Below, in pieces: positions 8,943 to 17,390 of a DNA stretch of 64,000 nt. Source of the stretch: a bacterium (GTDB lineage Bacteria; Krumholzibacteriota; Krumholzibacteriia; LZORAL124-64-63); contig JADJYS010000006.1 of assembly GCA_016719645.1 (NCBI GenBank), forward strand, positions 197,461-261,460. Direction: 5' to 3'. The stretch's first letter is position 1, and every line of letters begins with the position of its first letter. The translations under genes were made by a program, and so were the position numbers. The notes under the pieces are model-generated. The model was not told the origin of the DNA, did not search any database, and saw only the letters and a list, made by a program, of their open reading frames with translations.

Positions 8943-9149
8943 TTCGTTAATTCTGATTTCGGATCTTCCCCTCTCGCCACGACTCCCGATCTGCTAGAAT
9001 ATCCCCATCTCTCGTGCAGTATCCCGACGGAGGGTGAGCCTCATCATCTGACTATCGACTGGGGATCCCATCCCAAGTTGAGCGATGTCGCATTGCAGGT
9101 ATGACGACGCGTGGTGCAGATCGCTGTCACGATTCGAGGAGGCCCGGCC

Positions 9150-11744
9150 ATGACAGGATGCCCGTCGAGTCCGTTTCATCGGCACGTCCTGGCGCGGGCC
9201 AGGCGCCCGATCGCGCCGCTGCGCGGGAGGCCGGTGTGTGGCCTCGGTCTGGTGATCGTGATCCTCTCGCTGGCCTCCAGCCTGTACGGGGCCGATTGGT
9301 GGTACTGCTTCAACTACTACGGTTACTTGAAATGGGTGGGCAGGCTCGACACGCCGGGCAACGCCAGCGACATCGAAATCGCTGGCGGTCACGCCTACGT
9401 CGCCGATTTGTTTTCGGGACTGCAGATCATCGACATCACCGGACCGGAGCCGCCCCAGATCGTCAGCAGCATTCCGATCACCAACGGCGCGATGGGCGTC
9501 GCCGTCGAGGGCGACCACGCCTTCGTCGTGGACGCCGCCGCACGTCTGCATGTCGTCGACGTTACGGACCCCGCGGAACCTGAGGTCGTCAGCAGCGTGG
9601 ACGTGGAGGGATCTGCGTACGGCGTGGTCATCGCCGGTCACTACGCCTACATGGCCGCCGGTTACGCCGGAGTCCAGATCATCGACATCACGGACGTGAG
9701 CGACCCGCGGCTGGTCGCGACCGTCAACACGCCCGTCTCCGCGATGGGCGTGACCATCTCGGGATCGTACATCTACGTTGCTGACGGAGCTTCCGGCCTG
9801 CAGGTGATCGACATCACGGATCCGGCCACGGCGCAGATCGTGGGCGGGCTGAACACGCCGGGAGAAGCTCTCAACACGGAGATCGTCGGCGCTTATGCCT
9901 ACATCGCGGATTCCGGTACCGGATTGGTGGTGGCGGACATCACGATCCCCCAATCGCCGGTGATCGTCGCTGTGGTGCCCATGCCGGGGAATGCCCGGGA
10001 TATGGTGTTGTCGCCAGCATTCCTCTACGTCGGGGACTCGACGGGCCTGCATCTGGTCGACGTCACGGATCCCGGGTCTCCCGAACTCGTCGACAGCTAC
10101 TGGCCCACTGACAACGTCATGAGCGTGGCCGTGGTGGGCGATCTCGTCTACGCCGCCGCCGATGCGCGCGGGATCGAGATCATCGAGACGACGGACCCGG
10201 TCCCCTCGGCCAGCGTGGACCTGCCGGGAACCGCCGCTGGCATTTCCGTCCAGGGCGATTACACCTACCTCGCGTGCGGCGATGCCGGATTGTGCGTGGT
10301 CGATGTCTCGAACCATCTGGATCCCCGGTTGGTGGGCACCCTGACCTTGCCGGGGAATGCCGTCGATGTGGCTGTCGTGGGGCCGTACGCCTACGTCGCC
10401 GCCGGCGAGTCCGGCCTCCAGGTGGCCGACGTCTCCAACCCCGCGAGTCCGCGGCACGTTGGCGGTGTGGACACGCCGGGTTCGGCGTGTGCGGTCGCGG
10501 TCGCCGGCAGCCTCGCCCATGTCGCGGACGGCGTCGGTGGTCTGCTCCTGGTCGACGTCGCGGACCCTGCTCATCCCGCCATCGTCGGCGGTGTGGACAC
10601 GCCGGGCAGTGCCCAAGGTGTCTATGTGTTGAATACCCGATCCAAGACTTACGTCGCCGATGGCGTGTCGGGCGTGCTGGTCGTCGATATCGTGGATCCC
10701 GGAAATCCCGTGATCGTGGATGTCGTCGAGACGCTGGACGACGCCGTCGGCATCACCTTCGCATCGACACATGGTATCCTCGGATATCTCTACGTGGCTG
10801 AAGGCGCCGGCGGCATCCAGGTATTCCGCGTCATGGCCGACGGCCAGGTGACACCTCAAGCCATCGGTGGGCTGGCTTCGCCGGGCGGTGCCCGGAACCT
10901 GTGCATCTCCGGACCCTACGGCTACATCGCCGAGGGCCCGGCCGGGATCCAGGTGTGCCAGTATTACCGGGAAGGCCCGCAATCCGTTCGCATCGTCGAT
11001 GATATCGCCGAAGCGCTGGATGTGATCGCGAACGACCGCTACGTCTATGTCGCGTGCGGCGTCGCCGGGTTGACCGTTCTGCCGCAGCAGTGTGCCGGAT
11101 GGGGAGTGCCAAACGTGCTGTCCACGTTCACCGCCGCCGTGAGCGAACCCGATGCGGAGGATTCCGGAGTCCAGGGGACACCGCCGCAGCGGTTCCGGGC
11201 CGTCGATCTGGCGTGGTCGCTAGCGGAGCCGATCGATGCCGTATCCTTGCGGCTGAACGCCGAGTCGGCCGGCGATAGTTGGGACGTCTCCTTCCTGCCG
11301 GACCCCCTCGGCGCAGCCGGCATGGGCTATGTCGCCCGCGACGAGTCCCCCCTGCTGGCGGGGGCGCCTTCGGTCCGCTACACGCTGCTGCACGCCGCAT
11401 CCCCCGGCGCCTGGACGGCGCTGGGCGACGTGACGGTCGTGTTCGGGACTTCCGAGACGCCCGGCGCGCTCGTGCCGCAGCTCCACGTGTACCCGAACCC
11501 CTTCAACCCGAGCACCCAGGTGTCGTACGAGATGGCGCGCCCCGGGACGGCGCGGCTGACGGTCCACGCGCTGACCGGCGCGCTGGTGCGGGTGCTGGCG
11601 GACGGGCCGCAGACCGCGGGAGCGCACTTCGCGGCGTGGGACGGCCGGGACGGGCGGGGCCGCGAGATGCCGGCCGGCGGGTACGTGGTGCGGATCGCGA
11701 CGGAGGCGGGGACGGGGGCGGTGAAGGCGGTGCTGGTGCGCTGA
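9150..11744 (+). CDS. Secreted LVIVD-repeat beta-propeller protein with FlgD-like C-terminal tail
   Basis: The 864-residue protein starts with an Arg-rich signal sequence (hydrophobic LGLVIVILSLASSLYGA). It is then built of about fifteen repeats of about 45 residues with the pattern xTPGxAxxVxVxGxYAYVADGxxGLxVIDVTDPxxP, the LVIVD propeller repeat. The last 85 residues (YPNPFNPSTQVSYEMARPG ... PAGGYVVRIAT) form the FlgD-like Ig domain found at the end of many secreted proteins in FCB-group bacteria and thought to act in cell-surface sorting. Start ATG 9150 has AGGAGG seven bases upstream. It is monocistronic. Substrates or partners cannot be told from sequence. Confidence 0.88.
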   Translation: MTGCPSSPFHRHVLARARRPIAPLRGRPVCGLGLVIVILSLASSLYGADWWYCFNYYGYLKWVGRLDTPGNASDIEIAGGHAYVADLFSGLQIIDITGPEPPQIVSSIPITNGAMGVAVEGDHAFVVDAAARLHVVDVTDPAEPEVVSSVDVEGSAYGVVIAGHYAYMAAGYAGVQIIDITDVSDPRLVATVNTPVSAMGVTISGSYIYVADGASGLQVIDITDPATAQIVGGLNTPGEALNTEIVGAYAYIADSGTGLVVADITIPQSPVIVAVVPMPGNARDMVLSPAFLYVGDSTGLHLVDVTDPGSPELVDSYWPTDNVMSVAVVGDLVYAAADARGIEIIETTDPVPSASVDLPGTAAGISVQGDYTYLACGDAGLCVVDVSNHLDPRLVGTLTLPGNAVDVAVVGPYAYVAAGESGLQVADVSNPASPRHVGGVDTPGSACAVAVAGSLAHVADGVGGLLLVDVADPAHPAIVGGVDTPGSAQGVYVLNTRSKTYVADGVSGVLVVDIVDPGNPVIVDVVETLDDAVGITFASTHGILGYLYVAEGAGGIQVFRVMADGQVTPQAIGGLASPGGARNLCISGPYGYIAEGPAGIQVCQYYREGPQSVRIVDDIAEALDVIANDRYVYVACGVAGLTVLPQQCAGWGVPNVLSTFTAAVSEPDAEDSGVQGTPPQRFRAVDLAWSLAEPIDAVSLRLNAESAGDSWDVSFLPDPLGAAGMGYVARDESPLLAGAPSVRYTLLHAASPGAWTALGDVTVVFGTSETPGALVPQLHVYPNPFNPSTQVSYEMARPGTARLTVHALTGALVRVLADGPQTAGAHFAAWDGRDGRGREMPAGGYVVRIATEAGTGAVKAVLVR

Positions 11745-11810
11745 AAACTCCCGGCGCGGACACGGCGCCTGAAGCCAAGCGCCGTCACCGACGTGGTTCT
11801 GCCATTGGAA

Positions 11811-12808
11811 TTATCCGGCACTCCACAAGTGGGCCCCGGCGGCATCGGCCTGGGAATAAGCCCAAGCGGCCACGGTCAAGCTCCCCGTCAGGTCGTGCGG
11901 CAGCCGCAGGTCCTGGAATTCCGCCGACATCTGCGCTCCCTTGTCCTGGTTGCGCCTTAACCAGCGCTCGCGATGCCGGTGATCCGCCAGCAGGTCGCGC
12001 TTGCTGCGATTGCAGGGGGTGCAGGCGAGCACGAAGTTGTGCCCGAGATCGTGGGGGTACTTCGACCACGGGATGAAGTGGTCCACGTCGCTCCGTCCCA
12101 GCGTGGCCGTGCAGTAGAAACAGGTGTTCCCTGCAACTCGACCAGGAGCGGCCGGTAGAGGTCGAGGTTGGCGCGTTCGCTGCCGAACAGGAAGGCGCCC
12201 AGGTCCACGGCTTCGCCGAGCAGCGGCTGGTTGGCGGGCCGGTTGCGCACGAAGCGGATCCAGGCGTCCTGCGCCAGCCGCGTGACCAGTCCGTGGAAGC
12301 GGCGGAAGCAGAAGGCGACGCCGGGGTTCAGCACGACGGACTCGCGGCTCATCGTGTGCGGATACAGCAGAGCCTCGACCCGGCCGTTCAGGACCTGGAG
12401 CTTCCAGAGCGGCATCACCCTGACGGTCTGCGCGACCTCGCGCACCAGCGATGCCCCCGGCCCGCTGAAAGCGTAGGGAGCTTCGGCGGCCTGCGGCATC
12501 GCCGCCGCGGCGTCCCGGACCAGGTTGATGATGCGCGCCTGGGCGCCGGTGTTCTGTTGCAGCAGACCCCGCTGCGGCCCCTTGACGTAGGGGCGCGCCT
12601 GCCGCCAGTAGTAGCGCACGAACTTGCCGGCGATGTCGCGGATCCCGAGAATCAGCGGCTCGCCGCCGTCGTTCCCCCGTTCGACCGCCAGATCGGCGAG
12701 CGCCATCAGCAGGGCGTACTTGTAGGTCGCTGTGAACTCGCCCTCGTCGAGCAGCCGCTGGACGTAGCCGAGAAAATCGAGCTGGAAGCTCTCGCTCGGC
12801 GGCGCCAC
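11811..12808 (-). CDS. HNH endonuclease-domain protein (one apparent frameshift)
   Basis: The N-terminal ~240 residues (start GTG at 12808) carry an uncharacterised helical region with YKYALLMALADLAVERG and FVRYYWRQARPY. The C-terminal part, read in a second frame, is a clear HNH/McrA-like nuclease motif: CFYC, DVDHFIPWSKYPHDLGHNFV, and CTPCNRSKRDLLA. The frame changes near 12128-12136 where one G appears to be missing (CAGGGAACACC instead of CAGGGGAACACC). Without correction the nuclease part would be lost. The gene starts two bases after the stop of the HIT gene, so the two form one transcription unit. Such nucleases often act in DNA defence, but no activity can be claimed here. Confidence 0.8.
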
Positions 12809-12810
12809 GC

Positions 12811-13194
12811 CTACCCTTTCGTCCAGTAGTCGGCCTTAGGGGGCAGCACCCAGCGGATGCCGCCGCGCGGGTCGGCCGCGTCGCCGGTGCGGCGCGGGAT
12901 GACGTGCAGGTGGACGTGAGGCACGGTCTGTCCGGCCGCCGCGCCCTCGTTGAGGCCGATGTTGTAGCCGTCGGGCGCGAACTCCTCGTCCAGGTTTGCC
13001 ACCACTTTGTTCAGCAGCGCCAGCAGGTCGGCCTGCTCGTTCGCGTCCAGGGCGAAGAACGAGGCCACGTGCCGCCGCGGCACGATCAGGGTGTGGCCGG
13101 GCGCCACGGGGAAGCCGTCGCGGATCGCCAGGCAGGTGCCGTGCTCGGCGACCGGCGGCTCGGTCAGCGGAGGGCAGAAGGGGCAAGGCGTCAT
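12811..13194 (-). CDS. HIT-family nucleotide hydrolase/transferase
   Basis: The 127-residue protein has the complete HIT fold. It starts CPFC (zinc-type N-terminus) and continues with LAIRDGFPVAPGHTLIVPRRH, YNIGLNEGAAAGQTVPH and the histidine triad HVHLHV followed by IPRR. HIT proteins cleave or transfer nucleotides from dinucleoside polyphosphates or nucleotide adducts such as Ap4A. The ATG at 13194 gives the family's usual N-terminus; longer starts add low-complexity sequence. It is directly followed (2-bp gap) by an HNH nuclease gene, which suggests a joint function rather than simple housekeeping. Confidence 0.92.
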   Translation of the reverse strand: MTPCPFCPPLTEPPVAEHGTCLAIRDGFPVAPGHTLIVPRRHVASFFALDANEQADLLALLNKVVANLDEEFAPDGYNIGLNEGAAAGQTVPHVHLHVIPRRTGDAADPRGGIRWVLPPKADYWTKG

Positions 13195-13545
13195 GCCGAC
13201 TCCAGGAAGATGTCGTCGCCATCGATGGAAACCGTAGGTAGTGCAAGAGGATACCAGATCCCGCCCCGGCCCGACAGACGAATCAGGCGCGCCGCGGCGG
13301 GCGGGCCCGCCTGCCGGCCCCGAATCGACTGGCCGATTATTCCCGACAGGGTCTTCCGCAGCCTTGCTCGGCGCCTTACTTTTTCCATGATCGCAGCAGT
13401 CCATGATTCGGTCCGGTATGCAGTTCCCGGGTATCGCCCGCCAGGGTGCGGCATCGCAAGGGAGCCACGCGCGTGCCGACGGAGCCGGTCCGGCCGGCCG
13501 TCGGCGACGCGGGTGCGGCCACCTTCAATGCAAAGGATGGGGGCG
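13195..13545. other. Intergenic region between divergent genes
   Basis: About 350 bases separate the minus-strand HIT gene from the plus-strand RCC1 gene. Open frames here are extensions of the neighbours without ribosome sites. I see no convincing promoter pair, hairpin or RNA gene, although both divergent promoters must lie here. Confidence 0.5.
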
Positions 13546-15882
13546 ATGAAGACTCGATCGGCGCAGGGGAAGATGACGGAGTCCCGGTTGCTGCTGGTGC
13601 TCGCGGCCGCGCTGGCCGTCGTCGCGACGGATGCCGGGGCCACGGGCGAGATCCTCAGCTGGGGCGGGACGGTCGTCGTCGCCCAGGATGCTTTGACCGA
13701 CCTGACGGCGGTGTCGGCGGGCGAGGGTCACAGCCTGGGCCTGAAGAGCGACGGGTCGGTCGTCGCCTGGGGCCGCAATGCTTCCGGCCAATGCACCGTG
13801 CCGGCGCCCAACGCGGGGTTCGCGGCGGTGGCGGCCGGCGGCGAGCACAGCCTGGGCCTGAAAGCCGACGGTTCCGTCGTGGTGTGGGGATCCAGCCTGT
13901 ACGGCCTGCACGACGTGCCCGCGCCGAACCTGGGTTTCACGGCCCTGTCGGCCGGAACCTACCATTGCCTGGGCTTGAAGGCCGACAAGACCGTCGTGGC
14001 TTGGGGAAGCAACCACGAGCCGGCCGGCGGCTACACCGGCCAATGCGAGGTGCCGGCGCCGAACCAGGACTTCCTGGCGGTCGCCGCCGGCGGACTCCAC
14101 AGCCTGGGCCTGAAAACCGACGGGTCCGTCGTCGCGTGGGGCGACAACCAGTTCGGCCAGTGCGAGGTGCCGGCGCCGAACACGGGTTTCACGGCGATCG
14201 CGGCCGGCAGGTTCCACAGCATGGGTCTGAAGGCCAACGGCGCCATCGTCGTGTGGGGCGACAACAGCTTGGGTCAGTGGAACGTGCCGGCGCCGAACTC
14301 CGGTTTCATGGCCCTGGCCGCGAGCGCGTTCGGCAGCGCGGGCCTGCGGACCGACGGCAGGATCGTCGCCTGGGGCGACGAGTGGGGGATGGGCCCCGCC
14401 GTGCCGTACCCGAACGCGGACTTCACGATGATCGCGGGAGGACGGGAGCACAAGCTGGCCCTGAAGTCCGACGGGACCGCCGTCGCCTGGGGCGCGAACG
14501 TGTACGGCCAGTGCAACCTGAGCCCGGCGAGCCTCGGCTGCACGCAGCTGGCGGCGGGGCCTCAGCACTGGCTGGGCCTCAGGGCGAACGGGTCGCTCGT
14601 CGCCTGGGGTGTGAACAACAGCGGCCAGAGCACGGCGCCCCCGGCGAACACGGGTTTCATGGCGCTGGGCGCCGGCCAGTACCACAGCCTGGCTCTGAAG
14701 ACCGACGGTTCGCTCGTCGCCTGGGGCAGCAACTCCAACGACGCCTTCGAATACACCGGTCAGAGCAACGTGCCGGCGCCGAACGAGGGGTTCACGGCGA
14801 TCGCCGCCGGCGGCTACTTCAGCCTCGGCGTGAAGGCCGACGGCTCCGTCGTCGCGTGGGGCGACAACCGGTTCGGCCAGTGCGACGTGCCGGCGCCGAA
14901 CGAGGGGTTCGCGGCGGTCGCGGCGAGCGACCGCCACAGCCTGGGCCTGAGGCTCGACGGCTCCATCGTCGGCTGGGGGGACAACCTGCACGAGCAGTGC
15001 AACGTCCCGGGCCCGAACACGGGCTTCACGGCGATCGCAGCGGGCGGCGACCACAGCCTGGGGTTGCAGGCCGACGGCTCCATCGTCGCGTGGGGCGACA
15101 ACCAGTTCGGCCAGTGCGAGGTGCCGGCGCCGAACGCGGGCTTCACCGCGGTGGCGGCGGGCGACCAGCACAGCCTGGGCTTGAGATCCGACGGGTCGAT
15201 CGTCGCGTGGGGTGATTACGCTTCCGGCCGCTGCGACGTGCCCGAGCCGAACGCGGGCTTCACGGCGATCGCGGCGCGTGGCGACGTCAGCCTGGGGATC
15301 CGCAGCATCGTCCCGCAATCCGTCCAGCTGACCCTGTTCGATGCCGTGCGCCGGGCCGGCCGGGCGACGGTCCGCTGGGCGCTGTCCCGGCCGATCGACC
15401 ACGCCGGCTTCCACCTGTGGCGGCAGGAGCCCGACGCAGATCGCCAGCGGCTGAGCACCGAGCTGCTCGACGGCCGGGACGTCTACGAGTTCGACGACGT
15501 CGCGCCGCCTTGCGGGCCGGCGGACTACTGGTTGCAGGAACTGACGACCGGCGGCGGCGAGAACTGGTACGGTCCGGCCCGGCTGGAGGCGGCCGCGATC
15601 CCCGGTGCGCTGCGTCTGGCCCAGAACCGTCCCAACCCCTTCAACCCGAGCACGTCGTTCGACTTCGATCTGCCGCGCCCGGGCCGCGTCGTGCTGACGG
15701 TTCACGATCTCAAGGGCGCCCGCGTCGCGACCCTGGTCGATGCCGACCTGCCCGCCGGCGAGCAGAGCCGCGCATGGCACGGCCTGGACAACGACGGCGC
15801 GCCGGTGCCGTCGGGGGTCTACTTCGTGCGCCTGTCGGTGGGGGAGGAAGTGCGCACGGTCAAGGTGATCATGGCGCGGTGA
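13546..15882 (+). CDS. Secreted RCC1-repeat beta-propeller protein with FlgD-like tail
   Basis: The 778-residue protein has a signal peptide (LLLVLAAALAVVATDAGATG). About fifteen tandem repeats of 36-40 residues follow the pattern FxAxAAGxxHSLGLKxDGSVVAWGxNxxGQCxVPAPN, typical of RCC1-type seven-bladed propellers. After residue ~560 comes a linker and then the FlgD-like sorting tail with NRPNPFNPSTSFDFDLPRPG and SGVYFVRLSVGEE. The start ATG 13546 has AAGGA eight bases upstream; a second ATG three codons earlier is badly spaced. The near-identical repeats make the DNA internally repetitive. Its role is unknown, probably surface-exposed. Confidence 0.88.
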   Translation: MKTRSAQGKMTESRLLLVLAAALAVVATDAGATGEILSWGGTVVVAQDALTDLTAVSAGEGHSLGLKSDGSVVAWGRNASGQCTVPAPNAGFAAVAAGGEHSLGLKADGSVVVWGSSLYGLHDVPAPNLGFTALSAGTYHCLGLKADKTVVAWGSNHEPAGGYTGQCEVPAPNQDFLAVAAGGLHSLGLKTDGSVVAWGDNQFGQCEVPAPNTGFTAIAAGRFHSMGLKANGAIVVWGDNSLGQWNVPAPNSGFMALAASAFGSAGLRTDGRIVAWGDEWGMGPAVPYPNADFTMIAGGREHKLALKSDGTAVAWGANVYGQCNLSPASLGCTQLAAGPQHWLGLRANGSLVAWGVNNSGQSTAPPANTGFMALGAGQYHSLALKTDGSLVAWGSNSNDAFEYTGQSNVPAPNEGFTAIAAGGYFSLGVKADGSVVAWGDNRFGQCDVPAPNEGFAAVAASDRHSLGLRLDGSIVGWGDNLHEQCNVPGPNTGFTAIAAGGDHSLGLQADGSIVAWGDNQFGQCEVPAPNAGFTAVAAGDQHSLGLRSDGSIVAWGDYASGRCDVPEPNAGFTAIAARGDVSLGIRSIVPQSVQLTLFDAVRRAGRATVRWALSRPIDHAGFHLWRQEPDADRQRLSTELLDGRDVYEFDDVAPPCGPADYWLQELTTGGGENWYGPARLEAAAIPGALRLAQNRPNPFNPSTSFDFDLPRPGRVVLTVHDLKGARVATLVDADLPAGEQSRAWHGLDNDGAPVPSGVYFVRLSVGEEVRTVKVIMAR

Positions 15883-15950
15883 GCGGCGCTGAGAATCGTA
15901 CTGGCACCCCGGGGGGCGCTCCGCTAGGATCCCCCCCGGAGGTGCCCCCC

Positions 15951-16169
15951 ATGTTCCTGAAGTTCCTGCTCTGGCTGCTGCTGTTCGTGCTGTGCTGGCC
16001 GCTGGCCATCCTGGCGCTGGTCTTCTTCCCGCTGATCTGGCTGCTGCTGCTGCCCTTCAGGATCCTGGGCATCGCGGTGACCGGCGTGCTGGAGCTGTTC
16101 AAGGCGATCATCATGCTGCCGGCCCGGCTGCTGGGCGGACGTCCCGGCGCCAAGCCGAAGCGTCCCTGA
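15951..16169 (+). CDS. Small hydrophobic membrane protein
   Basis: This 72-residue protein is nearly all membrane-embedded. Residues 1-37 are one continuous very hydrophobic stretch (two helices, FLLWLLLFVLCWPLAILALV and LIWLLLLPFRILGI), then a short helix and a basic tail KPKRP. It is preceded by a GGAGGT ribosome site. It lies 68 bases after the RCC1 gene and 33 bases before the exported kinase-like gene, so it may belong to that transcript. No named family is recognised. Confidence 0.7.
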   Translation: MFLKFLLWLLLFVLCWPLAILALVFFPLIWLLLLPFRILGIAVTGVLELFKAIIMLPARLLGGRPGAKPKRP

Positions 16170-16202
16170 GGCGACGCCCGCCGCTCCCGACGAAGGACCG
16201 TC

Positions 16203-17390
16203 ATGCCCACCCGACGCGGCTGCCTGCGAGCGATCCGCGCGAGCGCCGCGTGCGCGTGCGCGCTGCTCGCCGTCGCGACCGTCGCCGCCGCGCAGGGCCT
16301 CGACGGCCTGCTGTCGGCCGGCTACTGGGTCCCGCAGCCCGGCGAGCGGGCCCAGCTCGCCCTGGACCTCGACGGCCACGCCACCGAGTTCCGCCTGCTG
16401 AAGCAGCACGAGGGCACCTCGATCCTCTTCGCGGTGCGCGACCGCGCCACGGGCCGCGACGTGGCCGTGGTCAAGACCAACTCCCTGAGCACGAACGTGA
16501 GCGCGGAGATCTACGCCTGGCGGCTGGCGGTGGTGCTGGGCTGCCCCGGGGTGGTCGCGCCCGCCTCGCCCGTGACGCTGTCGGGCCGCTCCCTGGCCAA
16601 GCTGCGCGAGCTGCTGGCGGGCGCGTCGTACGGCGGGACGCGCAAGGAGGACGCGCGGCGCGAGGTCCTGGCCGACCTGGACCGCGTGCTCGCCGCCGGG
16701 CGCGGCCTGCCCGGGGCGATCAAGCCCTGGCTCGGCTGCTTCGTCCAGAGCCGGCGCCTGGGCACGCGCGAGCTGCTGGCCGAAACCGACGCGGCCGCCT
16801 GGCTGCGCGCCGGCGGCCCGCCGCCCGGCGACGGGACCGTCGCCGTGTCACAGGTGAGCGCGCTGCAGGAACCGACGGGCATCCACCTCGGACGCCTGCC
16901 GGCCCGGCGGCTCGCCGCCGACCTCGCGGACATCATGCTGCTGGATGCGCTGATGGGGCAGGACGACCGCTTCGCCGGCGGCAACCTGCACGTCTGGTGC
17001 GACGGCGGCGAGCGCCGGCGGCAGGGCGGCGGATCGGCGATGCCGCTGTGGGACCTGGGGGAGGTGCGGCTGCTGGCGCTGGACAACGGGGCGGCGCTGC
17101 GCCCCGGCGCGAACACCGCGCTGCGGGACCTGCGCGGCGAGATCCATCCGGGCGTGCGCGCCGAGCGCTTCGATCGCCGCGTCGTGGACCGGCTGCGGGA
17201 GCTGCGGCGCCAGACGGCGGGCGCGGACTCCGCGCGCGTCTGGGAGCGCCTGGGCCTGGCGGGCAAGCGCGCCGAGTTGGCGTCGCACCGGCTCGACGAG
17301 GTCCTGGCCCACCTCGACGGTCTCGAGGCCGCGCTGGGCGAGCAGATCTGGCTGCCCGACCCCGAGTTCAGGGACCGTCGCCGGCCGTGA
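16203..17390 (+). CDS. Exported protein with atypical kinase-like (PI3/4K- or Fam20-like) core
   Basis: The 395-residue protein has an N-terminal signal peptide (ACACALLAVATVAAAQG). The body looks like an atypical kinase fold. There is a strand-lysine region (TSILFAVRDRATGRDVAVVKTNSL) that could hold the ATP lysine. A later segment, DIMLLDALMGQDDRF..GNLHV followed about 30 residues on by LLALDNGAAL, resembles the catalytic D-x-N / D-N-G pattern of PI3/4-kinase, HipA or Fam20-type enzymes. If correct it would phosphorylate a periplasmic or surface substrate. The assignment is by motif only. It overlaps the convergent subtilase gene by 23 bases. Confidence 0.55.
   Translation: MPTRRGCLRAIRASAACACALLAVATVAAAQGLDGLLSAGYWVPQPGERAQLALDLDGHATEFRLLKQHEGTSILFAVRDRATGRDVAVVKTNSLSTNVSAEIYAWRLAVVLGCPGVVAPASPVTLSGRSLAKLRELLAGASYGGTRKEDARREVLADLDRVLAAGRGLPGAIKPWLGCFVQSRRLGTRELLAETDAAAWLRAGGPPPGDGTVAVSQVSALQEPTGIHLGRLPARRLAADLADIMLLDALMGQDDRFAGGNLHVWCDGGERRRQGGGSAMPLWDLGEVRLLALDNGAALRPGANTALRDLRGEIHPGVRAERFDRRVVDRLRELRRQTAGADSARVWERLGLAGKRAELASHRLDEVLAHLDGLEAALGEQIWLPDPEFRDRRRP

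Noticed and set aside
8994..8999. TAGAAT as a -10 box for the LVIVD gene
   Set aside because: No acceptable -35 box at 16-18 bases and the start codon is about 150 bases away.
13700..15300. Regularly spaced repeats resembling a CRISPR array
   Set aside because: They are codon-level repeats of the RCC1 protein, diverged and without spacers.
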